Positions 18,340 through 26,648 of a DNA stretch of 57,335 nucleotides are shown piece by piece. The notes below the pieces were generated by a model. That model was not told the DNA's origin and ran no database searches. It saw only the letters and a list, made by a program, of their open reading frames with translations. The position numbers and the translations under genes were made by a program. Origin of the DNA: Pirellulaceae bacterium (GTDB taxonomy: Bacteria > Planctomycetota > Planctomycetia > Pirellulales > Pirellulaceae). The stretch is taken from positions 1 to 57,335 of the forward strand of contig JAUXWY010000128.1 in the NCBI GenBank assembly GCA_030681235.1, in the 5' to 3' direction. How positions within the stretch are numbered: position 1 is the stretch's first letter; every line of letters starts with the position of its first letter.

Positions 18340-18427
18340 GCGGAGTTCGCCAAAACCTTCGGCGTTACCGCAACGAACTCCGCCATGACTTTCGGCTCGT
18401 CCGTAGCGAAAGTCGCCAAGACTTTCG
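18340..18427. repeat. Small hairpin repeats (TAGCGGA family), copies 2 and 3
   Basis: Two hairpins lie in the 422-base gap before guaD. GCGGAGTTCG (18340-18349) pairs with CGAACTCCGC (18374-18383), and CGAAAGTC (18407-18414) pairs with GACTTTCG (18420-18427). Sequence around both shares the pattern GTAGCGnAnnTCGCCAAnACnTTCGGCG, related to the hairpin at 17499-17526. These look like a REP-like intergenic family. Nothing coding is visible in the gap. Confidence 0.6.
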
Positions 18428-18516
18428 GCGTTTGAGTTTGGTATGCTGGGCAAAAGGCCGGTCGAGCGGCCAGCCTGCCACAGACATTTTTCAATCTCGT
18501 TGTCAGAAAGTCCCCC

Positions 18517-18999
18517 GTGTCGCTGGACGAAACTGCTCAAGAATACTTGCGGGAAGCCATTCGGCTGTCCATCGAAAACGTGGAGTCCGGCCGCGGGGGT
18601 CCGTTTGGGGCGGTGGTGGTTTACCAAGGCGAAATCATTGGACGAGGAACCAATCTGGTGACCGCAACGAACGACCCGACGGCCCACGCCGAGGTGGTCG
18701 CGATTCGAAGCGCCTGCCAACATCGCCGCAGCTTTTCATTGGAACATTGTGAGATCTACACCAGCTGCGAGCCCTGTCCATTGTGCCTCGCAGCGATCTA
18801 TTGGTCGCGAATGGCAAAGATTGTTTTTGCGGCCACCTGTGACGATGCAGCGGCAGCCGGGTTTGATGATCGCGTGTTCTATGAAGAATTGGCCAAGCCG
18901 ATCAGCGCTCGACAAATCCCGGCGACACACGCGCTCCGCGACGAAGCGGTACTGGCCTTTGACACTTGGCGTCAAAACACCCACCGAATTGAATACTAA
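18517..18999 (+). CDS. guaD: Guanine deaminase (CDA-fold, GuaD-like)
   Basis: A zinc-dependent deaminase of 160 residues. H57-A-E59 supplies the zinc His and the proton-shuttling Glu, and CEPCPLC (84-90) supplies the zinc cysteines C87 and C90. GGPFGAVVV near 27-35, D-P-T-A-H-A-E-V, the A-G-F-D-D segment and the C-terminal T-H-R-I-E-Y ending resemble the short B. subtilis-type guanine deaminase, which makes xanthine from guanine. This is preferred over tRNA adenosine deaminase because of the length and tail. It uses a GTG start at 18517, with only a weak AGAAAG upstream. It may act in purine salvage together with the nucleoside transporter at 23523. Confidence 0.88.
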   Translation: MSLDETAQEYLREAIRLSIENVESGRGGPFGAVVVYQGEIIGRGTNLVTATNDPTAHAEVVAIRSACQHRRSFSLEHCEIYTSCEPCPLCLAAIYWSRMAKIVFAATCDDAAAAGFDDRVFYEELAKPISARQIPATHALRDEAVLAFDTWRQNTHRIEY

Positions 19000-19010
19000 A
19001 CTCCAACGGA

Positions 19011-20270
19011 TTAAACAGCGTCGCCGACGTGGGGGACTTTGTCGAAGGTATCGGGGCCGAAGTAACGCAAGCCGACCAACGGTTCGCTGCCGGTATTGCA
19101 GATTTCAACGCCTGCGGTCGCGGCTTCGTGAGTGATGAAGACCTCGTCTTCCGTCAAGGCTCCGAAGCGGATCATGGCCGGCGTTTGCAGATTCAATCGG
19201 CCCATCGTTCCTTTACCTTGAACGGTCAACCATCCACTGGCTCCTGGATCGCGCAGTACACAACGAGCGCCCGGCTGTAGGGTTAGTTCTTTGGCGCTGA
19301 ACAATTGTTCGCCGTCCACCAGACCGTACACGACCCAGCGGTCTTCCCAGCCCGTTCCCGAGTCCGCCAGCAGCGGTTCTAGAAAATTGTTGGCTTTGAA
19401 GTTCGGATCAACGTTCTTTTCCCAGTCCAATTGCCCGACGATGAAATCCAAATCCTGATGTTTGTCAGCGGGCATGTCTTTGACCAACAAGCTCCACGGC
19501 ACTTCGCGTCCTTCGACCAAACTTTGATACATGCCGAACACATCGCTGCCCCATTGAGGTTCGTAGGTGCACAGGGAACCAGGCGCGTGCAACACGCCCG
19601 GCGGGATCAGCCACCCGGTACCACGTTGCAATCGATAGGCTTTGGAAAGATCCAGGATGCCATTGTCGCCCCGGTGCCAATTTTCCAAGCAACGCCGCAA
19701 TTGTTGCTTTGTTGTGCCGGGTTCGAGTCCCATGAAGGTGTACGGAAAGTTGTTGTCGCAATTGTTGTATTGGGGCGGGAAGTAATAACTTTCCGGTTTG
19801 CCTTCTTGGCCGACCAGTTTGGCGTCTTTGAAACTTTGGTGCATGTGATGCGGGATCGGGCCCATGTTGTCAAAGAACTTCGAATAAACCGGCCAACGGT
19901 TGTACTTCCCGAACATCTTCGAGCCAATGATTCGCGTGCCCGCTTCGGCGATGGCGTCCTTCAGTTGAAACTGTCGGCCTTCGAACAGACAGAAACTCTG
20001 GCCTTCGTGCCAGACCCGTCCACCGTTCGCAGCATCGGTCGTGCTACCAAACCAACGTTCGTCGATACCGCCGCGTTCGGCCCCATACGAATAGTAGTCG
20101 GAGGGATGCAGCTTGATTCGCTTGCCGGGGTGCAGGAAACTGCGGGGGACCCAAGTCGGCGTGAGGCGCAACAAGCCACCACCCGCGTCCAGGGCCAAGT
20201 TCAGATCCTTGGCCACATTGTCCCGCTTGAGCAGCACTTGATTATCGATTTCACCGCGTTTGGCAGTCAT
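19011..20270 (-). CDS. Phosphomannose-isomerase-like cupin protein
   Basis: A 419-residue cytoplasmic protein with two cupin-like halves. The first half contains HHMHQSFKDAKLVGQEGKPE (start near residue 140), close to the metal-binding H-x-H...K-x-E pattern of type I mannose-6-phosphate isomerases. RGTGWLIPPGVLHAPG follows. The C-terminal half has the beta-rich A-R-C-V-L-R-D and G-W-L-T-V-Q-G-K-G-T segments. ATG 20270 has GGAG about 9 nt upstream. It is convergent with guaD, with the two stops only 11 bp apart. Likely sugar-phosphate isomerase-related, but the substrate cannot be stated. Confidence 0.75.
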   Translation of the reverse strand: MTAKRGEIDNQVLLKRDNVAKDLNLALDAGGGLLRLTPTWVPRSFLHPGKRIKLHPSDYYSYGAERGGIDERWFGSTTDAANGGRVWHEGQSFCLFEGRQFQLKDAIAEAGTRIIGSKMFGKYNRWPVYSKFFDNMGPIPHHMHQSFKDAKLVGQEGKPESYYFPPQYNNCDNNFPYTFMGLEPGTTKQQLRRCLENWHRGDNGILDLSKAYRLQRGTGWLIPPGVLHAPGSLCTYEPQWGSDVFGMYQSLVEGREVPWSLLVKDMPADKHQDLDFIVGQLDWEKNVDPNFKANNFLEPLLADSGTGWEDRWVVYGLVDGEQLFSAKELTLQPGARCVLRDPGASGWLTVQGKGTMGRLNLQTPAMIRFGALTEDEVFITHEAATAGVEICNTGSEPLVGLRYFGPDTFDKVPHVGDAV

Positions 20271-20393
20271 TATTCCACTCCGACGATTCGCCTCGACAAA
20301 GCGGAACGACCGCTCTTGAAACTAAAAAAACACAGTAGCGACTGGGAGCTACCTTCGCAAGCCACCGCCAGTGTATTTTGTGTCCACCTCAAA

Positions 20394-20451
20394 GTGGGTT
20401 GCCAGTCCCCTGGCAGCCAAGCTCCAGGAGCGATCGAGGCGCTCGCTCTAC
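20394..20451. repeat. Dispersed repeat with GGTTGCCAG hairpin, copy 1
   Basis: GTGGGTTGCCAG-TCCC-CTGGCAGCC at 20394-20418 forms a hairpin and recurs exactly at 34444-34468. GGAGCGATCGAGGCGCTCGC (20427-20446) recurs with one change at 34578. The two blocks lie 8 bp apart here and about 110 bp apart in the second copy. Confidence 0.7.
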
Positions 20452-20557
20452 GGTCTCTGTCGGTTTGCTTTGATCTGGACACGGGGCCGCGATCCTGCTA
20501 GATGAGGAAGGCTACATTTCGCCTTGTTCCCTACGACCGTTTCTGTTGGAGTCCCTG

Positions 20558-20746
20558 ATGTTTTTCGAGCCGTCTGTTTGGGACTGGATCCTGGTCGCCA
20601 CGTCGGGCTACGTCGCGGTCGCGGCTTTGGTCTACATGATGCGCGAGTATCAAAAGAAAATGATCGTCCAGCTCAAGACCACGCTGCTGCGCCGTCAAAT
20701 GTCCAAAGAATCCAAGCGTCAGGACGCCAACGAGCTCGGAGCTTAG
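20558..20746 (+). CDS. Small single-pass membrane protein
   Basis: A 62-residue product from ATG 20558, with TTGGAG seven nt upstream. Residues about 9-26 form one transmembrane helix (WILVATSGYVAVAALVYMM), followed by a basic, likely cytoplasmic helix (REYQKKMIVQLKTTLLRRQM...). The good ribosome binding site, the clean topology and the isolated position support a real gene. Function unknown. Confidence 0.7.
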   Translation: MFFEPSVWDWILVATSGYVAVAALVYMMREYQKKMIVQLKTTLLRRQMSKESKRQDANELGA

Positions 20747-20763
20747 CCTAAGGAAAGTAGTTG

Positions 20764-20799
20764 TCCCGAAATTAGTTCCCGATATTGAACGTCGCAAAA
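20764..20799. repeat. TCCCGAAA intergenic repeat, copy 1
   Basis: 36 bases resembling 25746-25781 (about 80% by eye), with the first 24 bases also matching 45000-45023. All three copies lie just downstream or outside of genes. Confidence 0.6.
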
Positions 20800-20843
20800 T
20801 CCGAAACCTGGACTTCGATGGTTCTGCCAGTACAAAGGCAATT

Positions 20844-21011
20844 TAGCAAGCGCTGGTGTACCGGCTTTAGCCGGCGGGGCAGCTGAAAACGGCATTTTCA
20901 CACCTCCCGCCGGCTAAAGCCGGTACACCAGCGCTTGCTAAACCGTGTTTCCTACGACTTCTCGGATCTTCCTGCACACCGGCTAAAGCCGGTACACCAG
21001 CGCTTGCCAAA
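20844..21011. repeat. Perfect 35-bp inverted repeat plus third copy
   Basis: The 35 bases at 20844-20878 are the exact reverse complement of 20906-20940, with a 27-bp spacer. A third copy of about 33 bases, in the same orientation as the right arm, lies at 20979-21011. The core contains the palindrome-rich CCGGCTAAAGCCGG and ends in CACCAGCGCTTG. An 18-bp fragment of it recurs at 25781-25798. This fills most of the 381-base gap before the ankyrin/PQQ gene. It looks like a REP/BIME-type element. Confidence 0.9.
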
Positions 21012-21127
21012 TTGCTTTTGTATGGGGCCTAGTTGGAATCTCGGTTCGGCGCATGTTCGAACGAAACGCCAGTGGCTACACTGCTACGGACCAAAATCTG
21101 CGGGCAAAACGAGAGGAATCGGGTTCC

Positions 21128-23470
21128 ATGCACGATCAAATAAGTTCAACCAATTGGGTGTCACGATCCGGCATGGCGACATGTCTCGTGATGTTCCTCG
21201 GGTTCTTCTTCTTGCTCGCGAACGAGACAGCAAATGCCGCTCCTGCGCCGAGCAACTCATTGTCTTTGTTCAGGCCAAACGGTTCGACTGATTCTGAAGA
21301 TGGCGCAAAACTCTGGAAGGCGGCCCGCGAAGGAGATTTGGCTGGAGCCCAAGCAGCCTTGGCGGCTGGAGTTGATGTCAACTCGGCGACTCCTTACGGT
21401 GCAACAGCGCTCAGTTTCGCGTCGGATCGAGGGCACTTGCCAATTGTGGTCCTCTTATTGGAAGCGGGTGCCAATCCTAATGTCAAAGATACCTTCTATG
21501 GCGCCACGCCACTGACCTGGGCCACCTCCAACGAACACTTCGAAGTCCTTTCGGCCCTGCTGTCGGCTGGAGCCGACGGGGCGGATGAAATGTTGCTGCA
21601 AGCGATCGCCGCGAACCAGTTTCCCTTGGCTGAGGCCGTCATGAAGTCCGGCAAGGTCACTCCCACGTCGTTGGCCGTGGCAAAACTTCAAGCGGACGCG
21701 AAGTACGAAGCACCTTGGAAAGATCTGTTTGGCGACGTCAAGTTGGACGGGGTCTTTGGCGAACTGACGACCGAGCAACATGCGGCCGTCTTGGGGAACT
21801 ACGAATTGGAAACCAGCTCCTTCAAGTTGGTCTTCAGCGATGTAGAGGGTGTTCTGCATGCCGCGTTTGGCAATGCCCAACCCACACGAGTTTATGTGGT
21901 TGATGCCACGACCCTGTTGCATAGCACGTATCGTTTGAGTGTCGAATGGCAGGACGGCAAGGTCACGGCTTTGTCTACGACAATGGGTGGCAATCCCGCC
22001 AAGTTTGTCCGACCCGATAGCAAGCCCGCCGCCGAGACTCCCGCACCGACGGTTCCTTCCGAAACCAAACAACCAGAAACCGCTCCCGCTGAGAGTGACA
22101 CTCAAACGAAAGCAACGTTCCAACCGCATCCCGAAGACGCTCAAGTTTCGTCGGTTCATTGGCCCTCCTTTCGTGGCATCGGATCGCGCGGCATCGCGGA
22201 TGGTCAATCTCCACCCGTGGAATGGAATGTTGAAGAGAATAAGAACGTCTTGTGGCGAGCTTCGATTGGGGGACTGGGGAACTCTTGCCCAGTGATCTGG
22301 GGAGACCGTTTGTTCGTCACCACAGCGATCAGCGAAAACGCCAACACCGATGTGCGGATTGGATTGTACGGCGATGTCGATTCGGTGGAAGACGATAGCG
22401 TGTACGAATTCAAAGTGATCTGTCTGCACAAGAAGACGGGCGAGCGATTGTGGGAACGAACGCTGCACTCGAGTCGTCCCGCCGTCAAGCGACACTCGAA
22501 GTCCTCGCATGCCAATCCGACGATTGCCACCGATGGGAAAAACCTGGTGGCATTTTTTGGCTCGGAAGGTTTGTATTGTTTGGACCTGGAGGGGAATCAA
22601 AAGTGGAAAGTGGACTTGGGGTTCTTGGACAGTGGATGGTTCTTTGATCCCGGTTATCAATGGGGCTTTGGCAGTTCGCCGATCATTTTTGAAGATCGAG
22701 TGATCGTGCAATGCGACATTCAAGAAAACTCGTTCGTGGCAGCCTTCGATTTGCAAGATGGAAAAGAAGTTTGGCGAACGTCGCGTGAAGAAATACCCAC
22801 GTGGCCCACACCGACGGTGCATGTCTTTGGCGATGTCCCGATGTTGCTGACGCATGGCACCAAAGCCGCTCGTGGATACGACGCGCGCGATGGCCAATTG
22901 TTGTGGGAGTTGCCCGGCCATTCCGAGATCGTCGTGCCGACGCCGTTTGTGGCTCGCGGATTGATCTTTTTGGCCAGCGGTTACTCGCCCGTGCAACCGA
23001 TTGTGGCTTTGCGACCCTCGGCTCGCGGTAAAATCGAACTGCAAGCCGTCGCAACACCGGAAACCCCCGCCGAAGGAGCTGACGGTGTCGCAGCAGCTGA
23101 TGGACCGATCGCATGGAGTGTGCTTCGCGGCGGACCGTACATGCCCACCCCGATCGCTTACGGAGACCATCTCTACATCTGTGCTAACAACGGATTGCTG
23201 ACGTGTTATGACTTGGTGACCGGTCGCCAAGTCTATCGCGAACGATTGAAGATTGGCGGAACGGCCGCTTTTACAGCATCGCCGATCGCGGCCGATGGGC
23301 ATTTGTATTTTACGGCCGAAGATGGCCGAGTCGCGGTGGTGAAGGCCGGCGAAGAATTGGAGTTGGTCTCCGTGAACCCCGCCGGGCAAACCGTGATGGC
23401 CACGCCGGCGATCTCGGAAGGTGTGTTTTATTTGCGTACGGTGCAAGATGTGATTGCCTTGACTCGTTAA
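21128..23470 (+). CDS. Secreted ankyrin-repeat / PQQ-propeller fusion protein
   Basis: ATG 21128 is preceded by GAGGAA about 12 nt upstream. A signal peptide (ATCLVMFLGFFFLLANETANA, about residues 17-37) is followed by two or three ankyrin repeats (GATALSFASDRGHLPIVVLL, GATPLTWATSNEHFEVLSAL). A small beta domain (VLGNYELETSSFKLVF) and a Pro/Thr/Glu-rich linker come next, and then a PQQ-type propeller opening W-P-S-F-R-G-I-G-S-R-G-I. The 780-residue protein is probably periplasmic or outer-surface. The propeller resembles that of the protein at 15745. Ankyrin plus propeller in one secreted chain is unusual. Function unknown. Confidence 0.87.
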   Translation: MHDQISSTNWVSRSGMATCLVMFLGFFFLLANETANAAPAPSNSLSLFRPNGSTDSEDGAKLWKAAREGDLAGAQAALAAGVDVNSATPYGATALSFASDRGHLPIVVLLLEAGANPNVKDTFYGATPLTWATSNEHFEVLSALLSAGADGADEMLLQAIAANQFPLAEAVMKSGKVTPTSLAVAKLQADAKYEAPWKDLFGDVKLDGVFGELTTEQHAAVLGNYELETSSFKLVFSDVEGVLHAAFGNAQPTRVYVVDATTLLHSTYRLSVEWQDGKVTALSTTMGGNPAKFVRPDSKPAAETPAPTVPSETKQPETAPAESDTQTKATFQPHPEDAQVSSVHWPSFRGIGSRGIADGQSPPVEWNVEENKNVLWRASIGGLGNSCPVIWGDRLFVTTAISENANTDVRIGLYGDVDSVEDDSVYEFKVICLHKKTGERLWERTLHSSRPAVKRHSKSSHANPTIATDGKNLVAFFGSEGLYCLDLEGNQKWKVDLGFLDSGWFFDPGYQWGFGSSPIIFEDRVIVQCDIQENSFVAAFDLQDGKEVWRTSREEIPTWPTPTVHVFGDVPMLLTHGTKAARGYDARDGQLLWELPGHSEIVVPTPFVARGLIFLASGYSPVQPIVALRPSARGKIELQAVATPETPAEGADGVAAADGPIAWSVLRGGPYMPTPIAYGDHLYICANNGLLTCYDLVTGRQVYRERLKIGGTAAFTASPIAADGHLYFTAEDGRVAVVKAGEELELVSVNPAGQTVMATPAISEGVFYLRTVQDVIALTR

Positions 23471-23522
23471 ACGTCGTTCGTTGCTGTGGGGCCAAATGAG
23501 TTTGGATTGGTTGGAGAAGGAA

Positions 23523-24884
23523 ATGTGTGTCACTGCCATGCTGGCCGAAGCAACCGGAACCAGCGAAAGCTGGGATATCGGCTTACGCGTCATGAGTTTT
23601 GTCGGCATTTGGGTGCTGTTGGTGCTGACTTGGTTGATGAGCAGCGATCGGGGCCGATTTCCTTGGCGGATTGTGCTGGTTGGTTTGGCGCTGCAGTTCC
23701 TGTTGGCACTCGTGGTATTCAGCTCCAGAAGTTGGACGTTTGACGGTCGTTATCCCGATGGAGTTTTGTTTGCCGGGATTGGTTTTGTGTTCACATACAT
23801 TCGCGCTTGGGTGGCGGAAGGAACCGAGTTCTTGGTGGGTTTACGGTGGAACGATCCGGCTCCAAGTGCCGACGCTCGTTTGATTCTGACAACGACGTTT
23901 GTGGTTGGCGTGTTATCGACGATTGTGTTTTTCTCGTCGTTGATGAGTGGTTTGTACTATTTGGGATTGGTGCAACCGGTAGTGCGCGGGATGGCGTGGG
24001 TCATGCAACGAACGTTGGGCATTTCCGGGCCAGAGAGTTTAGCGGCTGCGGCCAACGTGTTTGTCGGTCAGACGGAGGCCCCTTTGGTAGTACGACCTTA
24101 TGTTTCAAAAATGACTCAGTCGGAACTCAACTGTTTGATGGTCGGTGGTTTCGCCACCATTTCGGGTGGACTGATGGCTCCCTTGGTTGGTCTGGGTATT
24201 AACCCCGGCCACTTGCTCACGGCGTCGGTGATCTCGGCTCCGGCTGCAATCTTGATAGCCAAGATAATGCAGCCCGAACGCCCCGAAACGAACCTGGACA
24301 ATGAGCTGGCCTTGGCGGATGAAACAACAGCCGTCAATTTTGTCGATGCGATTTCCGCTGGTGCTGCCGATGGCATGAAGTTGGCGATCAACGTCGCCGC
24401 GATGCTGTTGGCGTTCTTGGCATTGATCGCAATGGTCAACTCCATGATCGGAGGACTTGGTTGGGTCGTTGAATCGGCCCTCCAACGTATGACCGGTGAC
24501 GCCGCGACGTTGAACTGGAGCTTTAACGGTTTGATGGGGATCGTGTTTTATCCCATTGCCTTCATCATGGGTATCGAGAGGAGCGATTGTTCGGCTGCTG
24601 GGCAGTTGTTGGGCGTGAAAATGGTGGCCAACGAGTTCGTGGCCTACTTGCAGATGACGGAGATGCAGAAGGGAATGTCGCCAATGTCGGACCGTACGGC
24701 CGTGATCATGACTTATGCTCTTTGTGGATTTTCCAATTTCTCGTCGATCGGGATTCAGTTGGGTGGGATCGGTGGAATGGCGCCCGAACGCCGCAGTGAC
24801 TTGGCAAGATTGGGATTGCGCGCCATGCTGGGCGGGGCGATTGCATGTTGCATCACGGGTTGTATCGCAGGAATGGTCTTGTAA
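23523..24884 (+). CDS. Concentrative nucleoside transporter (NupC/CNT family)
   Basis: Imports nucleosides with a cation gradient. The 453-residue multi-pass protein has the CNT signature elements G-Q-T-E-A-P (VFVGQTEAPLVVRPY) and the FYPIAFIMGIERSDC / LLGVKMVANEFVAYLQ region, where residues bind nucleoside and cation. ANMAAMLLAFLALIAMVNSM-type helices are also present. ATG 23523 has GGAGAAGG immediately upstream and is preferred; ATG 23496 is an alternative that adds nine residues. The Rieske gene begins 2 bp after the stop, so nupC-like, Rieske and purE probably form one transcript. Confidence 0.93.
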   Translation: MCVTAMLAEATGTSESWDIGLRVMSFVGIWVLLVLTWLMSSDRGRFPWRIVLVGLALQFLLALVVFSSRSWTFDGRYPDGVLFAGIGFVFTYIRAWVAEGTEFLVGLRWNDPAPSADARLILTTTFVVGVLSTIVFFSSLMSGLYYLGLVQPVVRGMAWVMQRTLGISGPESLAAAANVFVGQTEAPLVVRPYVSKMTQSELNCLMVGGFATISGGLMAPLVGLGINPGHLLTASVISAPAAILIAKIMQPERPETNLDNELALADETTAVNFVDAISAGAADGMKLAINVAAMLLAFLALIAMVNSMIGGLGWVVESALQRMTGDAATLNWSFNGLMGIVFYPIAFIMGIERSDCSAAGQLLGVKMVANEFVAYLQMTEMQKGMSPMSDRTAVIMTYALCGFSNFSSIGIQLGGIGGMAPERRSDLARLGLRAMLGGAIACCITGCIAGMVL

Positions 24885-24886
24885 CG

Positions 24887-25222
24887 ATGGATTTTCAAAC
24901 GGTTGCCACCAAAAGTGAATTGCCACCCGGGACCGGCCAAGCGTTTATTGTTGGCGAACGCTTGATCGCGGTGTTTCACTTGGCGGATGGTCAAGTTCGC
25001 GCGATCGACGACGCCTGCCCGCATCAAGGAGCGTCCTTGGCCGAAGGTTATGTCGAAGATGGAACGGTGGCTTGCCCGTGGCACGGCTGGCGATTTCGTC
25101 TCTGCAATGGTGCTTGGGCCGACAATCCACGCTTGAAAGTCAATGCTTACGCCGTTCGAGTCGAAGGCGAAGATATTCAGGTGTGTCCCGAACCACTGGT
25201 CGACTCTTCGCCGGAATGTTAG
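24887..25222 (+). CDS. Rieske [2Fe-2S] protein (NirD-like small ferredoxin)
   Basis: A 111-residue single-domain Rieske protein. CPHQGASL (C and H ligands) is followed 17 residues later by CPWHGWRF, the second C-x2-H pair. There is no signal peptide or membrane helix, so it should be a cytoplasmic electron carrier like the ferredoxin subunits of dioxygenases or the small nitrite reductase subunit. ATG 24887 lies 2 bp after the transporter stop. The redox partner is not in the window. Confidence 0.93.
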   Translation: MDFQTVATKSELPPGTGQAFIVGERLIAVFHLADGQVRAIDDACPHQGASLAEGYVEDGTVACPWHGWRFRLCNGAWADNPRLKVNAYAVRVEGEDIQVCPEPLVDSSPEC

Positions 25223-25236
25223 AAGGAAACCAATCG

Positions 25237-25740
25237 ATGAATCAAGATGGATCGTTGCCAGTTCAAGTTGGGGTCGTGATGGGCAGCCGTTCCGATTGGG
25301 AAACCATGACGGCTTGCGCGGAGATGTTGCAGCAGTTTGGCATAAGCTACGAATGCCGAGTTGTTTCGGCCCATCGAACGCCCGATTGGATGTCGCAATA
25401 CGCCAAGTTTGCCGCCGAACGCGGCTTGAAGGTCATCATCGCCGCCGCCGGCGGAGCGGCTCATCTGCCGGGCATGATTGCCGCGCAAACCACCTTGCCA
25501 GTGTTGGGGGTTCCAATCCGCAGTCAAGCGCTCAACGGATTGGATTCGCTTTTGTCGATCGTGCAAATGCCCGGGGGAATTCCAGTCGGCACGTTGGCGA
25601 TCGGCTCCTCTGGAGCCAAGAATGCGGCTTTGTTGGCCGTTCGGATTTTGGCGACCCAAGACACCGCGTTGGCGACGGCGATGCAGAATTTCTTGGATCA
25701 ACAGCGCGACGCCGTGCTCGACGATTCGCACCTGCCCTAA
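25237..25740 (+). CDS. purE: N5-carboxyaminoimidazole ribonucleotide mutase
   Basis: Purine biosynthesis enzyme converting N5-CAIR to CAIR. The ATG at 25237 follows AGAAGGAAAC (25221-25230). The protein opens with a short tail and then [14 protein letters not shown], the PurE signature. [11 protein letters not shown] (catalytic His), [22 protein letters not shown] and [20 protein letters not shown] follow. Length 167 residues matches class I PurE. No purK is adjacent. It lies in the same orientation 14 bp after the Rieske gene. Confidence 0.97.
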   Translation: MNQDGSLPVQVGVVMGSRSDWETMTACAEMLQQFGISYECRVVSAHRTPDWMSQYAKFAAERGLKVIIAAAGGAAHLPGMIAAQTTLPVLGVPIRSQALNGLDSLLSIVQMPGGIPVGTLAIGSSGAKNAALLAVRILATQDTALATAMQNFLDQQRDAVLDDSHLP

Positions 25741-25745
25741 GGCTT

Positions 25746-25798
25746 TCCCGAAATAGATTTCCGATTTCGAACGTCGCAAACACCAGCGCTTGTTAAAC
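25746..25798. repeat. Fragments of two dispersed intergenic repeats
   Basis: 25746-25781 matches the TCCCGAAA repeat at 20764-20799. It is immediately followed by CACCAGCGCTTGTTAAAC (25781-25798), an 18-bp piece of the 35-bp inverted repeat at 20906-20940. The same two families are therefore joined here in a different arrangement. Confidence 0.65.
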
Positions 25799-25817
25799 GA
25801 TGGCCGGTCTACATTCG

Positions 25818-26648
25818 CTAATCCACAAACTCTGGCAAGATCACTTCCAATCGAGCGATCGTCACCAAGGCTGACAAGTCATTGCTCGTCAAATCCGCTA
25901 GTAGCTCGGTTGTCCACCGGTGAATTGGATCGCCGACGACCAACATTGTCTGAGTCTGCCGAATGTTGCGTTGGAGTTCTTCCCGTGGGACTGAGATTTG
26001 AGTTGATAGATCCGCGACGAATGCGGCGCGGTCGGAACGAATCGCTCTCAGCCATTCGCGCTTCGTGTCCGGCGACAAGCGAGCTGCAAACCACTGCCAT
26101 GAATCCGTTGCGTCTTTTTCGTCGGCCGGCGACTCCATGTACCATCCAGACGCTATCCAACGCCGTCGCAATCGTTCCCGAGCCAAGCCCGGCGGCATGG
26201 CATGCAGTTTCAACCGACAGATCGCGTGTTTCCATTCATCATCCAGCGCATCGCGTTTCAACAGCTCGGTCAAAAGTTCTTGTCCACTGTGCTGAGCTTC
26301 CAAGTCTTGATGAATCGCCAACAGCGTTTCGGCGTAGGCTAAAATGTCGGCGTTGGAGCCGTTGTGCGAATTCGCCAGTGTCTCCAGATTGATCGTTCGG
26401 ATGATACGAGCAACTTCAGTGTGCGGAATGGTTTCGACTTTCGTCGAGCCGTCGGGCATCCGAACTTGAAACGTGACGCTCTCTGCTTTCTCTTCGATCA
26501 ATCGCCCCGCGAGCGGCGGTGAATCCTTGGCAAAGTACAGCATATCGGCGGTCGCTGTTTTCAGGCCACATCCCAACGATAGCCAAAACCACAATCCCCA
26601 CATGCTCAGCCGTCGGGATTTATCGGTGCTGTTTGGTGGCAACATCAT
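25818..26648 (-). CDS. Uncharacterised secreted protein, last gene of the exb operon
   Basis: The start is the first ATG of ATGATG at 26648, which overlaps the TGA of the upstream gene (ATGA). The 276-residue product has a hydrophobic segment WGLWFWLSLGCGLKTATA (about 17-34), fitting a signal peptide or lipid anchor. A basic beta stretch (GRLIEEKAESVTFQVRMPDG...VETIPHTEVARIIRT) then resembles the short modules at the start of many secreted planctomycete proteins. The remainder is helical and Arg-rich. No known family was recognised. Overlap and orientation tie it to the exbB/exbD operon. Confidence 0.8.
   Translation of the reverse strand: MMLPPNSTDKSRRLSMWGLWFWLSLGCGLKTATADMLYFAKDSPPLAGRLIEEKAESVTFQVRMPDGSTKVETIPHTEVARIIRTINLETLANSHNGSNADILAYAETLLAIHQDLEAQHSGQELLTELLKRDALDDEWKHAICRLKLHAMPPGLARERLRRRWIASGWYMESPADEKDATDSWQWFAARLSPDTKREWLRAIRSDRAAFVADLSTQISVPREELQRNIRQTQTMLVVGDPIHRWTTELLADLTSNDLSALVTIARLEVILPEFVD

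Noticed and set aside
21455-23608. 717-residue open frame on the minus strand
   Set aside because: Entirely antisense to the ankyrin/PQQ gene, composition Arg/His/Gln-rich and no recognisable domain; typical antisense frame in GC-rich DNA.
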